64,000 bases of DNA from assembly GCA_958298945.1 (NCBI GenBank), contig OY282606.1, positions 71,845,622 to 71,909,621 on the forward strand, given 5' to 3'. This stretch comes from Atherix ibis (lineage: Eukaryota; Arthropoda; Insecta; Diptera; Athericidae). Shown one piece after another: positions 44,131 to 56,377 of this stretch; positions within the stretch are counted from its first letter, which is position 1; every line of letters starts with the position of its first letter. Below the pieces are notes generated by a model. It did not search any database, was not told the origin of the DNA, and saw only the letters and a list, made by a program, of their open reading frames with translations. The position numbers were made by a program, and so were the translations under genes.

Positions 44131-45627
44131 ACATTTTTATTTTGTTTTATTTGACAAAAAAAAATATTATTCTTATTGGGAAACCCTATATTTATACACG
44201 AATTTGAGGCTTTGGGCTTGCTCATTATATGGTCTTAACAGGACGGAGCCACATGGCATACAGCTAATGAAATTGCGAAATAACAAAAATTTCACTCCCG
44301 ACTATTCATATTTTTTAGCTCTAAACAGAAAATTTTCCTAAGGTGTTTTTTTTTGAGTGAGTTTTAGCATAAGTAAATTTGTCATTTCCAATTGTAACAA
44401 TTGTGCTGCTAAATATATACTAATCAATACTTTGTTTTTAGAGTAAAATTAATTTTTCTAAAAGATAAATCGGATACAAAAATGACAAAATTTTCAAAAT
44501 TAATTCAACAATGTTTTTGTAAAAGTAAATCTAAAAATGATTCAAGGCTATTCTTGGAGAAATTAATTTTTTAAAACTAGGAAAAGATCTTCTGCATTGA
44601 ATTTATTTTAATAAAGATAAACACTTCGTCACTCTTGACAATAACAAGTGAATATATTAAAAAGTAAATTTTGAAAAAAAAGAACCTCAAATTAATCAAT
44701 GAATTGTATTGTAAAATATTATTATTAATTTTCCATATTCAAAATCCAATTAAGAATTTGTTCAGTGATAGGTGGGCATGTGTTTTTTCAAGTGCTGCAA
44801 CATAAGCCACCAATGAATGTTGGTAATTTTTATAATTACTAATGTGCGGTATGAATTAATAAATTTCGTTGGTTTGGTTGTGGATTTTCTTATTGTTATT
44901 GGTTCCCGTTGATGAGCTGTAGCCTCATTCAAAGAATAATGTATAATATTTTGGTGAAGTGGAATTTTTGCGTTTGTAGCTTCTTACCCACACACAAGCA
45001 CACAAGAATTCAATTAATTGTCTTCAATTGGGTTTTATTCGCAGATGTTTTTTAGTCAAAAACAAATCCAAAACAATGTGATTCAAGCCGAATAATAGAG
45101 AAAATCAATAGGAAGTATTAATGTCAACACCCAAATCCACTCACTCAATGATGTCAGTGTCGCACTATTACAACAACTGCTTGAAGGTCACATCATATGG
45201 CATGCCCTCCACAATAGCTTTTTGCTATTCTAAATCCACTCTGTACACTAGCAAAAAAAAGCTTTTCATACTCAACTAGCGATTTTCTTTTTGATTTTAA
45301 TTTTAGAAAAATCTTTCTCATTTCGTTTTTATTTATTTTTTATTTGTTACAGATTTACAACAGCTTTTCTTAATACAATCTTACATAATCTAAGAAAAAG
45401 AAGATAGAAAAAAATAGAAAAGGAAAAGTATAGAAGAGTATAGAAGATTGGTTGAAAATTTTCTTCTTTTTTTTTCTTTTTTTTTTTTAAATGGCATCAA
45501 AAAATGTAGGGAAAATTATGTGAAAATCTATCACTTTTAAGCTTTGCAGGCTTTTCCAAATAAATTCAAAAATATTCCGGGTAAGCGTGCGATTTAGTTG
45601 CGAATGCATATTTTGAGAAGCGCTGTG
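44131..45627. other. AT-rich DNA and downstream flank of the cuticle-like gene
   Basis: No supported coding sequence. T- and A-rich tracts occur near 45290-45490. Confidence 0.4.
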
Positions 45628-45633
45628 TTTATT
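45628..45633 (-). terminator. Polyadenylation signal overlapping the stop codon of the cuticle-like gene
   Basis: On the minus strand the end reads CAC GAA TAA A, so AATAAA includes the TAA stop. This could be the cleavage signal, but other AT-rich hexamers downstream are possible. Confidence 0.4.
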
Positions 45634-46675
45634 CGTGTAGCAAAACTGGGCGGAGTTGAGAGTTTTCCAATGAATCTTTTTGTAGTGGATGAACTTGGGC
45701 ATCGTGAACAGCTGAAATTGGAATGGATCCCTCCTCAGTTGCTTTCAATGATATTCTGGCCAGTTGGGGTTTTTCTGCTTCATTGCTACGCTTCCTTTTA
45801 GCAACGTTTTCGGCATTTTTAAGTCTACGAGCTCCCGTCTCGCGGAGAACTTGAACAGGATAATCGAAATTGTAGAAGAATCCGCGTGGTTCGCTAGTTG
45901 TCTCTTCGTCTGGATTGTACGCTTGTTTCGTTTCAACGCGGCCGAATTTCCTTGCAGCGTTAATAACAACAGAATCTTCGGAACCTGCTCCGTTCAAATC
46001 TCCAGGATGGATGTGTCTGTCGTATGGTAGAGTTGGATGGCGTGTCAGTGACTGGTGTTGATTGGAAACACTGCTCAAGATCTCCATGGCTTGGTCCCGT
46101 TGTGCTTGATCTTCATCGAATTTATTAGCATGACGATTATAGATGTCGCTCATTGGATCTGGATTTAATTTAGCCATTTCGGCTGCCTCCTGCCATTTGC
46201 GAAGATGTTCTTCTTTTGCTTGCCTTACTTCGGGTGTGTCAGTAACCGGTTCTATTTCGACCTTTGGAATATTGTCTTCTTGATGGAAGCCCAAACTATC
46301 TGACCAGTATTTAACAATAATATCATTGCCGTACGGATCAACATATTGGTATGAACCACGAACATCACCATTTGCATTTCTTGCTTCTAAACGTCCCTGA
46401 TTCCAATCAGTATAGCCGAACATGGCACGTCCAAGGCCGTCCTGACCATGGAATTGATTTGCCAAATATTCCTCTTCAATGTAATCTTGAGGGTTGTCTA
46501 TGGAACGGCCCTGGTAAATAAAATCACCCTCGTCATTTTTAATAGCCGGAATAGCTTTCTCGCCTAACTTTCTGGCATATTTTACATCTAAACTTTGTGC
46601 TGCAATTTGTTTTTGCGCTTCCTCTGGTGTTAAATCCAACAAAAAGATATCTTCGCATAATATTGATGGAATTAA
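45629..46675 (-). CDS. Cuticle-like protein with R&R-type chitin-binding region, main exon
   Basis: The exon begins at 46675 after a minus-strand TTTATAG acceptor and reads LIPSILCEDIFLLDLTPEEA, where LIPSILC looks like the end of a signal peptide. It stays open for 348 codons. Near residues 75-137, QFHGQDGLGRAMFGYTDW, then GRLEARNANGDVRGSYQYVD and GNDIIVKYWSDSLGFHQ match the R&R (chitin_bind_4) pattern of G-x-Y-x-Y then V-Y-AD-GF. The remainder is charged and rich in Glu, Ala and Asn, with basic RRLKNAENVAKRKR near the end. It probably binds chitin in the extracellular cuticle. The TTG at 46642 is not a start; the true start lies in an upstream exon to the right that I could not locate. Confidence 0.85.
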   Translation of the reverse strand, partial: LIPSILCEDIFLLDLTPEEAQKQIAAQSLDVKYARKLGEKAIPAIKNDEGDFIYQGRSIDNPQDYIEEEYLANQFHGQDGLGRAMFGYTDWNQGRLEARNANGDVRGSYQYVDPYGNDIIVKYWSDSLGFHQEDNIPKVEIEPVTDTPEVRQAKEEHLRKWQEAAEMAKLNPDPMSDIYNRHANKFDEDQAQRDQAMEILSSVSNQHQSLTRHPTLPYDRHIHPGDLNGAGSEDSVVINAARKFGRVETKQAYNPDEETTSEPRGFFYNFDYPVQVLRETGARRLKNAENVAKRKRSNEAEKPQLARISLKATEEGSIPISAVHDAQVHPLQKDSLENSQLRPVLLHE

Positions 46676-49600
46676 CTATAAATAAAAATCAAAATTCACA
46701 AATTATAAAAAGAAATTATTTAATAAAAAATTATATTTAGACTATTGAACAAACATCAGAGTGGGAATATATTAAGAATAATCGTGATTCTAAGCATTTC
46801 AGTACATGATCACCATTCGTAGAACAGTTTGACTGTTATTGGTCTTCAACGTTCCATTGTCAATGTCAGCGACTAGTCTATGTCATTGGCATCGCCTTCC
46901 TACAAAATTCTTCCGAGAGCCTCTTTTTTTTTTTAATTGAAATCGTGTCATGTCAAGCGATTATTCTTCTGCACGTTTTATGGTTTGACGTTTTTCTTGA
47001 ACAAATGCGGAAAATATGCTTTAAGACAATTTATTGAATTCTGCTGCTGTCATTGTTATTGACAGGCCATTGAACTAGTGCGCTCATTTTGGTGATACAC
47101 AAAACGTATTAAATAAGATATGATCGAGAATACTTGTGAACAAGTTCTGATCATATATGCCTTCAAAAATCTAATTTACAGTTAATGTAAATGAAAAGAC
47201 TTTTAGGAAAATTAATGATCTTTAATAGTGCTTTTGTTTCTTAACAATCATATTACTGTAACATTATACCTTTCACCTTACATTTAAGACCATACGTGTT
47301 TAATTTGTATGAATTGTATTTATCGAAATAAGTCAGTCAAAAAATCTGCTCTGCTGAAAAGAAATTGTCTCAGTCGCTAAAAGGTGATGTGATTAAAATT
47401 GATGATTTTGACAAGTCATTATTATAAATGGATTGGAATATTATGATGAATTGGAATATGGACAATGTTAACTTCCCACGTACACAAATCCATTTTCACA
47501 TGATCGGATCAACATTTATGTTTGTTTTTCTTTTATCATACTACTTAAATGTACATTGAATTTTGCAAAAATTATTATTGTTTTTTAAATAATCCTGAGA
47601 ACAAAATATTCTGGAGTAGTAGTTAAACAATGGTTTCTTACTTCTATATGGAAGCAACTTATTTGTTACTGTCAGCAATCCTATTTGACTGATCTTATAA
47701 ATAAGTTAAAGATTATAAAATGTTATTATTCAATTGTAAGAAGATCTTATCCTTTCCGAAATTGAATTTCATATAAAATTTATTTTTGTATAACTTTTCA
47801 AGATTATTTCTGCGAACTCTGAATGTTTCATATTAATTACACCAAATTTAGTGGTTACCCTAAAGAAAACCATCGAACTCCATAAGAGGCTAACGAACTA
47901 TAAAATTGTTAATTGGAAATTATAGTTTTTTTTTAAATTGAAATTGTGTATACTATACTTTATGTGATACTTAAAAAATAAATAGAAATAATAATAAATA
48001 CTTTATTTTTGTTTAAGGCAAACAAGAATTTATCTAAAAAAAATTAATTCCATTTAATTAATAAACTAAACAAATAGTTTATGTATTTTGGTAATTTATA
48101 TTTTTCGTTAATTTGCAATATTTCGTATTAAAATATTTCAAACTTTTTTTTCTATGCGATAGAAATATAAAAAAATCGAATTATTACTTAAGTTGATGCT
48201 CAAAATATTCAAAAAAAAAGGATATTATTTTCAAAAATGGTAAAAAATACCTTAAATTTTCTTAAATAATTTACAATATTATATATAATTTTCTTTAGAA
48301 ATATAAAGATATTCGTTTCCTTTGAGTAAGAAAAGGCTTTTAAATATTATTGAAATATACACTGCATTATCGACCTCTTATTCGAAATTACCTAACACAC
48401 ATTTCATATTGTAATGTTTCAAATTCTTTCGTACATTTTTTTTATATAATAATTTTCAGATGAAATTTTTTCAAATTTTACATTTTTTTCTTGAATTAAA
48501 ATTTTAAATTAAAATATTGAGTTTATTTTTAATAATAATGTAAATATTTTTGTGTTAAAGTTTTTTAATCAGAGTACGTTATTGGTATTTTCATAAATAA
48601 TATTTAAACCTTAAAAATGTATCGTTTTATAGCAATTTAAATTATTGTACAAAAATAATAATTTTTAAAATTTTTTTACAACTATACAATTTTCGGTAGT
48701 TAACGTTGTATGCCAATTTCAAAAACAATCCGTAAATCTGTTTTTTATTAACAATATTAAAACAAAAAATCAAAAAATTTAAAATAATTACTTTTAAATT
48801 AAAATGTATTTTTTTTAGACAGCTTTGTTACTAATATATTCTGTAAGAATCCCCGAAGCTATCAGTTTTGTTGTTTCTGTTTTAATAGATATGCTAGATT
48901 AATCCGATTATCATTTTGCTATTTTGAAAATTAAGAATGAGGCTTCCATGTGGTTAAGTTTTTAATTTTTGAGCCTTTTTTTAACGACATATGATACTGA
49001 ATTAGTTCATCTTAAAATTGTCCCCGGCACACCATTCTAAAAGCTTCTTCGTATTAAAGTTACACATTTTTCTAGATAAATTTTTTTAACTGAGACAGTT
49101 AAGGCTGCTAATGCTTTATAAAGAATAAAGTAATAATATTAATAAATTTATAAAAAAATTTTAAAATTCCTTTTTCAAAGTAAAATCAAAGTATTTGATT
49201 ACAAAAATATTTCTTTCCAAAAATAAAGTTTACACAAATAAACGGAACTCATTAAATGATTAGGTGACAAATAAATATTTTTTTTTCATAACTTATTTTT
49301 AATCAAATTAATCCTTGACTTCAAAAAAAGCTTTTTTGTGACAACAAAAATGCATGCATTAAGGAAATACTCCTTAGCAAAAATAAAAACATGATTTCCA
49401 TTAATTTTTTCATTCTAATTTGATTTGTTTGTTTTTGTAAATACATTCATAATATACAAAATTTATTTAAAAATAACTTCAAACGAACTAAGAGAAAAAA
49501 TGAATTTAATATGACTTTTTTCCTAAAGTTTTCAAACATATTTTATTAGTAGGTTAAAATATTAATTCTTTCATCACTATTTAAATAGACTAAAAAATAG

Positions 49601-51900
49601 AAATTAGATAATTTGGGTTTTTTTCAATAAGTGGGAGGAAAGGTGATAAATACGTTGTTTAGTTAAAACAATCTAAGGAAACTGGATCGATATTTATCAA
49701 GTTTAGTATTGATAGACCATTATTTATATTTTAATCGGCTTAAAACCAATTATATTAGTTAGTTAGCATTGACCATTGAAGAGTCTAACAAGTTTCAACT
49801 ATTCAAACTATTCCTCCTCCTGCTCTTTCTAATCAACAGCAACCCAGAGTCTTGATAAATATTTTATAGATCAACTTTTATTTTAAATTAAAGAAAAAAA
49901 TAGAAAATAATAAAAAAAAATATGAATAAATATTTGCAAGAGAAAACGAATATTTTGTATCATTTTGAGAATTAGACTCTTTTAAAAAAATTATTCTGAG
50001 ATCCCCTTTTTTTAGTGACACAAGTTTAATACGAATTTATGTATTGTATATTCATCCATAACCAAAATAAAAATAAATAAATTTTATACAATAATCCATT
50101 CAGAATTAAAATTTTATAAAAAAAAAACATTGAAGAAAATACATATTAAAAATCAAGTTTTGAATATTTTACTTTTAATTCCATTCAATATACGACATTT
50201 TATTGTTTCTTATCTTTACACCAAATCAACATAATCGTCAGCATAGTTTCCAACATTGATTTATGGAAAATTCAAAACGCACGCGACATTCATTGAAAGA
50301 ATTACATTGAATCGACTTTAATTATTAAATTTGAATAATTTTTATTAATTAGGTACTATTAGTCAATATAATTGATACAATGCATGAATCACTATCGATA
50401 TTATGACGATGATTTTTAATACTTTTTCAAAGATTTCTGTAAGATTTTTCAAGATTTTCTTAAGTCTTCGTGATTCTTTTAATAAATTCATGATGACTAA
50501 TAAATCTTTGATAGAATATTTTTATTTTATTGTCTTTGAATTCACTTTTATATTCCAAAAAATACTTTTTTATCTGAATTTTATTCAAATTAATTACCAC
50601 AAAGATAGCTCATATATTAACTTAAAATGAATCGTATTTGCAAATCATGTTTGAGCATTTTTTATAAAATTTATTAAGAGAAAAAAATTCTTTTTGTTTT
50701 GTCAACAAAAAAAAATGTAAACATTTTTTTGTCCAGATTACTACTATAAATATTAATACTTTTTTTTGTCAACGATTGAGATATTAGTAGTCAATACTAC
50801 AATCAATTTATCAATAGTCAGCAAACAGTCAAAGTAAGAAGATTAAACTAATGAATCCTCCAGTAAGTGAGGTACTTAACCCCAAAAGGTAGGATTAAGT
50901 AGTAGTTCCGAGTAAGGTTCATAAGCAAGCTCTTAGATTATAAAGAATAATATTTTTCTTTTATATCGAACAACCGAAAAAACTGAAAATTTCTTTTGAA
51001 TAAATTATTCTTAATACAAACTATACCGAACAGCCACTCATAAGAGTTGCCTTTTTTAAATATTTCAAAAAATCTAGTCTACACTATTAAATTCAACAAT
51101 ATCTGACCGTAGATCTACTTTATTTAGGAAAACTATTTACGCCAAATCATGTGTAATAATAAATTTCTATACGTCGTTATAAAGTGCCTTCTAATACATG
51201 TTTAAGAAGTCTTATATAAAAACAGGAGTTTGAATAACCATTACACCTAAAATAGGTAAATATGAATTTGAATCTTAATTTTAATTGAATTCTAATTTTT
51301 TTATTTAGCAAAACTGGAAATTTTCTCTTATTTTTTAGATTTAAGGTGGAGCCTTTTTATTGTCGTGTCTCTATTTTGGAATCGATAGTTTTCTACAATA
51401 TTATTCTTATTATTATTATAAGAAAACTTACAGTATTATTTGTAGTAATATTATGAATAGAATCGTTTTCAATAAAGGGTTTCTTTGATATACGTTAGAG
51501 GGTCATTAAGAAGTGTATGCTTGCTTATCTGAAGAATTGGTGGCCTAAAAGGCTAACTTAGTTATTGTTTTTAAAGAATTTCTCGATTAGGTGGCATTCG
51601 TTTAGGATATGAGAGATAATAAGTTGAACACCACAGAAATGGAATGAAGGGTGATGTTCGTTATCAAAGAAGAAATTATGGGTAATTTTCTTGTTTAGAA
51701 TTTAAGAAGGGTTGTTGAGGTGACTGGTTTCCTGATGCTTGGTCAATTTTTGGTCTATACTATATATTCAAGCTTGGCAAAAGACGTTTAATGCCATTTG
51801 ATCTGCAGACGCGGCAAAATTTCGGGATTATAGTGAGTATAGAATGGTGGTGAGACTCTCCCGTCATTTGGGCAGCTCGGTAATTGCAGAAAACTTTCAA
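46676..51900. other. Very AT-rich DNA, no supported gene
   Basis: Probably includes the first intron and 5' exon of the cuticle-like gene, but no start exon could be chosen. The short open frame at 50403-50630 is Phe/Ile/Lys-rich and typical of chance in AT-rich DNA. Positions 51480-51900 are somewhat GC-richer, without assignable content. Confidence 0.4.
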
Positions 51901-51937
51901 CCCAGTGCAATTTAACGATTCAGTTGTTCAGTATCTA

Positions 51938-52158
51938 CACAGTGTGTCCCAAAAAAAACTTTATATTTAAATCAGACAACATACAACGGCATCTATTGAC
52001 AACATGCAGCGCCATCTATTAAATTTATAGCATTAAAAATATACATTCATCCTCTTTCAAACGCATCGAAATTCATGTAAATCGGATGACAGATGTGAAA
52101 CTTACAGCGATGGATATGAACGTTCTTCATTCTTCGGTTATTTTTGGGACACACTATG
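51938..52158. mobile_element. 221-bp MITE with TA target duplications
   Basis: Ends cacagtgtgtcccaaaaa (51938) and, inward from 52158, catagtgtgtcccaaaaa form inverted repeats of about 18 bp flanked by TA at 51936-51937 and 52159-52160. No coding capacity. TA duplications and size point to a non-autonomous Tc1/mariner-type element. Confidence 0.85.
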
Positions 52159-52468
52159 TAATGTTAAGTCCAGTTGAGCGGTGGGTCAACTTATTTACCA
52201 CATTTGTTCTTAGGGTGCAATGTTCAGGAAAATTGATTTTAAGCTAGAGTAAAAGATGTGCATAGATATTATAACCTATCATCTCAATTCCAGTTTAGCC
52301 TATCATCTCAAAATCAAAAGAATGGGTTGGATATCTTTCTAATGCAAAAATCAATTGGGAAATGAAAGATGAATTTATTTTTGAATATGTAGTGTAAATT
52401 AATTAATTTAAAATATTGTTATTCTAGATACGAGTAAGATTTAACTGGAACCTATAAAGACAGTGTAA

Positions 52469-53624
52469 AGCCCGCTTCACACGACGCTATTTTTCCTGCT
52501 TCTTTTTTTACTTTTTACCGTGTTTGCTGCGATGCTAGAAATTATATACTGTTTGCGCCGCTACTATTTTTAAAGCAAGATTTCAGAAACAGAACCGTTT
52601 TTAATTTTTGTACTATTTTTGCTATTAGTTTTATGAGAAGCAATGAGAAAATATTATCTTGTCACGTGGGCTTCATGAACAAATAACACATAAATTTGTT
52701 TACGTTTAGAAATTCACATAATATCTGCATTTAATGGAAGGGAACACAATTCCGACTGAATCTGAAAACTGCATATAATCGTCCTTGTCAAAATTTAAAA
52801 ACGTTCACACGTGTAGTCTTATGGGAATAGATAAAACTTCCACTGTTTAATAACCGAAATAGATTTTGTTTTAATTTTTCAGTTTTAGTTCATGTATTTC
52901 CATACTGTTCAGTATTTTTTTATGTTGGAGGATTGTTATTTTGTAAAATTAAAATAGAAATAAAGAAAGTGAATACAATATTTGTAGTTTTATTAAAAAA
53001 CGAATGAAATATCATTTATAAATAAGCAATTTTTTAGGAATATTTAATTGGTTGATTTGGCCAAAATATCTTTGGCAAATCCGTTTTCAGTTTTAGTCTT
53101 TGATACCACAAATAGAAACATTGACAGACGCATTTAAGGAAGAGTACAGCTTGTATGCGATAAATTGAAGTGATAAATATTTATTAAATAATAATAACGA
53201 AAACGTAAGATAACTAGTAATATTTAAAAGCAAAATTATAAAATATTAACCAAATGTTTTGTTAATAAAAATATATTTGACAATAGAGGTTAAAATACCC
53301 GAGTTCATTGAATAGCAAATTCAAAACACTTTTTGCTGGTTACGATCCACTTCACAACCTAAAAGGAGTGTGTAAACGCTTATTTCTCTGTCTTCACCTT
53401 TTTTCATAAATTATTAAAAATATCCGTGACGAACAATTTCTTATATATATAATGGCGTTTCTATCCGTTTTTGTTGACATTTGAACTATCACTGCGCAAG
53501 CTAGAAATCCATATTTAGAAATAAGAAAGCACAAGCATAAATCCTACACTGTAGCCAGCTTTAAAACAAGTATCAAAACTAGCAAGAAAAAAAGTAGGAA
53601 AAATAGTGTTGTGTGCAGGCGAGT
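52469..53624. mobile_element. Non-autonomous DNA transposon, PIF/Harbinger-like ends
   Basis: The 1156-bp unit is bounded by imperfect inverted repeats of about 40 bp: agcccgcttcacacgacg followed by ctatttttcct on the left, and inward from the right actcgcctgcacacaacac followed by the same ctatttttcct. The three-base TAA flank (52466-52468 and 53625-53627) fits the PIF/Harbinger target-site size. No transposase frame is present. The internal part from about 52840 to 53110 also occurs at 3200-3450. Confidence 0.7.
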
Positions 53625-53627
53625 TAA

Positions 53628-56150
53628 GACAAGTTTTCGTCCAGTTTCAATAAGAGTGCGGTCCATCGAGGTAGTTTGGTGTGCTTCACTGACTAGTCGA
53701 ATACAGTGGTTTTACTATTCCATCGACTTGCCTAAGACCAACTGCTGGCATTCTGACGAATAAAGTAAATAATAGATACTAACTGCTGACGAATAAAGTA
53801 AGGGAATAGAGCTGAGTTTCATATAGTATAAACCCCGTTTTTACAACAATTAATAATCAATAATTTTATTTCTAATTTATTTCATGATAGTTAAATTCTA
53901 ACTTTTACTATATAAATTTTCACAGAATATAACTTGAAATCAATACTTAAGATAAAATTCCATTCATATAAATTAGTGGGAAAAAACTTAGATTCAAATA
54001 AAAATAACAACAACAAAAACTTTTTTCTTATACTTCTAAACTAAATAAAAAATTGAATAATAATTTTTGACATATTTGTGAGAAATTACGAATATTATTA
54101 ATTATGTTTCCCAAAAAAATATACCGATTTATAGCGAATATAATTCATACTGGAATTTTGTGATTTGCACAATCAACAAAATCTATTAAAGAAGTCGATT
54201 TTCTGGACATTGTCAACAGACCTTGACATTTGATCTTGAACCGAATATATTCTGTCTGGTTTTACATATTTAAGAGCACATAGTTTAAGTTTTTCCCATT
54301 TAAATACGAATAGAGAAACCTGACAAATAAAAGATTCACTGGGATTTTGAGAAAACGATTATTGAAATTGAAAGTTGAAATTCTTCAACTAACATGAAAG
54401 AAATAATCAAAAATTCCAGAATCGAAAGTGTGGACATAAATTACATAATACGAGTATCATGGGGAGAAGATGGGATGTTAAGAATAGAAATTCAAATCAC
54501 ACTAAGAATTCCTAAATTATTATGAATGTGCTATGAAATTTTTCCAAAAAATAGAAAACGATCAATATTAAAGCAGATTCTTTATCTAATAGTTATAATG
54601 AAATAGACATAAATCGTTAAAAGAAAAAGAATAGAAATTACTATTTTGTTGTAAATTTATAGAGACTTAAATAAGTTGTCATTTTAGAGCTAAACTAACT
54701 TTAAATAATTTGAATAACGTTTAGCCATTCACAATGCGCATGATAAGAATTCCTAAATGGATTTCTACCCAAAGAGTGCTTATTGATTTTTTTCCTTTTG
54801 GTTTATTTCCATTCTAGTCGATTACATAAAAACTTAATTCAAACCAAACTGGTATACTTATTTTTAGTAGCTATTTAACTTTGGTATAAAAGCAAAATAA
54901 AAATAAAAACATATTAACATTTAATTCGATCACAAATAATACTAGAAATTTATTAGCTTTCGGTATATCAGTTATAAAAAACTAAACTAATACGGATAAA
55001 ATATTCATTTTTTTGTCCATTTTATAAAATATTGTAGAATGCCGAAATAAATATTGTTTTTGCATTAAAATATTTATAGATTTTTTTTTAAATAATTTTT
55101 TTTTTCAATAATAGAAAAAAAAATATTTTATCGAAGCTCATAATTAAGCGTTAACATTGTATATTATAGAAAACTGTCAAATATTTACCTTGAAAAAGTG
55201 CTCCCAAAAATTTTGAAAGAAATATTTTTTTTGTAAAATTTTAGCATAAGAGGAAGTCAAAGATACAGAAAAAATAATATCTTAGCTGATAAAATGTCCT
55301 ATATAAAAAGTATAATATTTAGTAAATATTTGGAAGATTACGAATTATTTGTAAACATTAAATAATCAGAAATTATCAGCCTTATTTGTAAATGCTTTTT
55401 CGACTAAAAAAACTAGATTGCATCATTCCAATAGTCTTGACATTATCATAGAATTTTTAAATATAGATAAATAAAGTATTGAAAAAATAAATAAAAGCGT
55501 GATAGTTTCAATCGTGATGGTGCTGATAAATCCTTTAATCACGACTTTTTGTTAATTTATTCGAAAATGGATTTTTTTTATGATTTTTCTTTAAATAAAA
55601 TAAACAAATTTCCAATAATTTTACAAATAATATTCTAATATTTAAAATTAACTATTAATGAGTATTAATAAATTAGCAATGATTAATTATTGGTCTAGTA
55701 AAGTTGGCTAAATACTCTTAGATGAATATGATGCTTGAATTTCACTTAAAATTATTGTTAATTAAAAACTTTGAAATAAAAGCTTTTAGGTCGATTTATT
55801 CTTATTCGTAAACATTTTTATAACATAATTTGCATAGATATAAGAGCAAAAAATTCATATTAAAAAAACTATTTATAGTACATTAAATATTTTGAAAAAT
55901 GACTGAGATATTAATAAGAAATAAATATAGTCTAAAATTCATGCAATAATAATCGTAAGTATAAATATTTTTTTTATAACAAAAAACTAGTGAAGGTAAT
56001 TTTATTGCACTCTCAGAAAAAATTGAAGATTTTTAAAAGAGCAAGAAAATCTTTCTCTTAGTGATGAAGTTACACAATCTTACATTAAATCTTACAGACA
56101 AGAACTTAAAAAACAAAACCAAAAAATTCTCGTTGAACCCAACTCCTTTA
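53628..56150. other. AT-rich DNA, no supported feature
   Basis: No frame, terminal repeat or motif that I can support. The sequence is dominated by A/T tracts. Confidence 0.4.
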
Positions 56151-56170
56151 ATCAAAAATACTCTGTACAA

Positions 56171-56377
56171 TTGTCGACGCTTTCTTTTATGTTCCCCATA
56201 CTGTTATCCACAATGATCTCAAAGTTCCTTTCTGACATGATGTTACTGCGTCTCGTTATAAAAAGTTTTATTTCCGTGTCTCCACAATCCCCTGTTTTAA
56301 AAATATCCTCAACTTCCTTTTCTCGAAACACCCATCGAAGACTTAATTGTCGCTGGTCTCGTGATTTATTAAAATAA
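56171..56377 (+). pseudogene. Jockey-like non-LTR retrotransposon, ORF2 C-terminal fragment
   Basis: On the plus strand, across frames: HTVIHNDLKVPF near 56197-56232, SRYKKFYFRVSTIPCF near 56250-56297, and SRNTHRRLNCRWSRDLLK to the stop at 56377. This parallels the minus-strand fragment at 5844-6056 (IYRDLNVPF, SRYKKFHARIE, NTPRRL). An ataataaag phrase follows within 10 nt and could be its polyadenylation signal. The 108-codon open frame on the opposite strand (56152-56478) is an antisense shadow. Confidence 0.65.

Noticed and set aside
44100..44341. Extension of the open frame starting at 43925
   Set aside because: Homology to the transposase C-terminus stops near 44085-44100; the remainder is chance AT-rich coding without family similarity.
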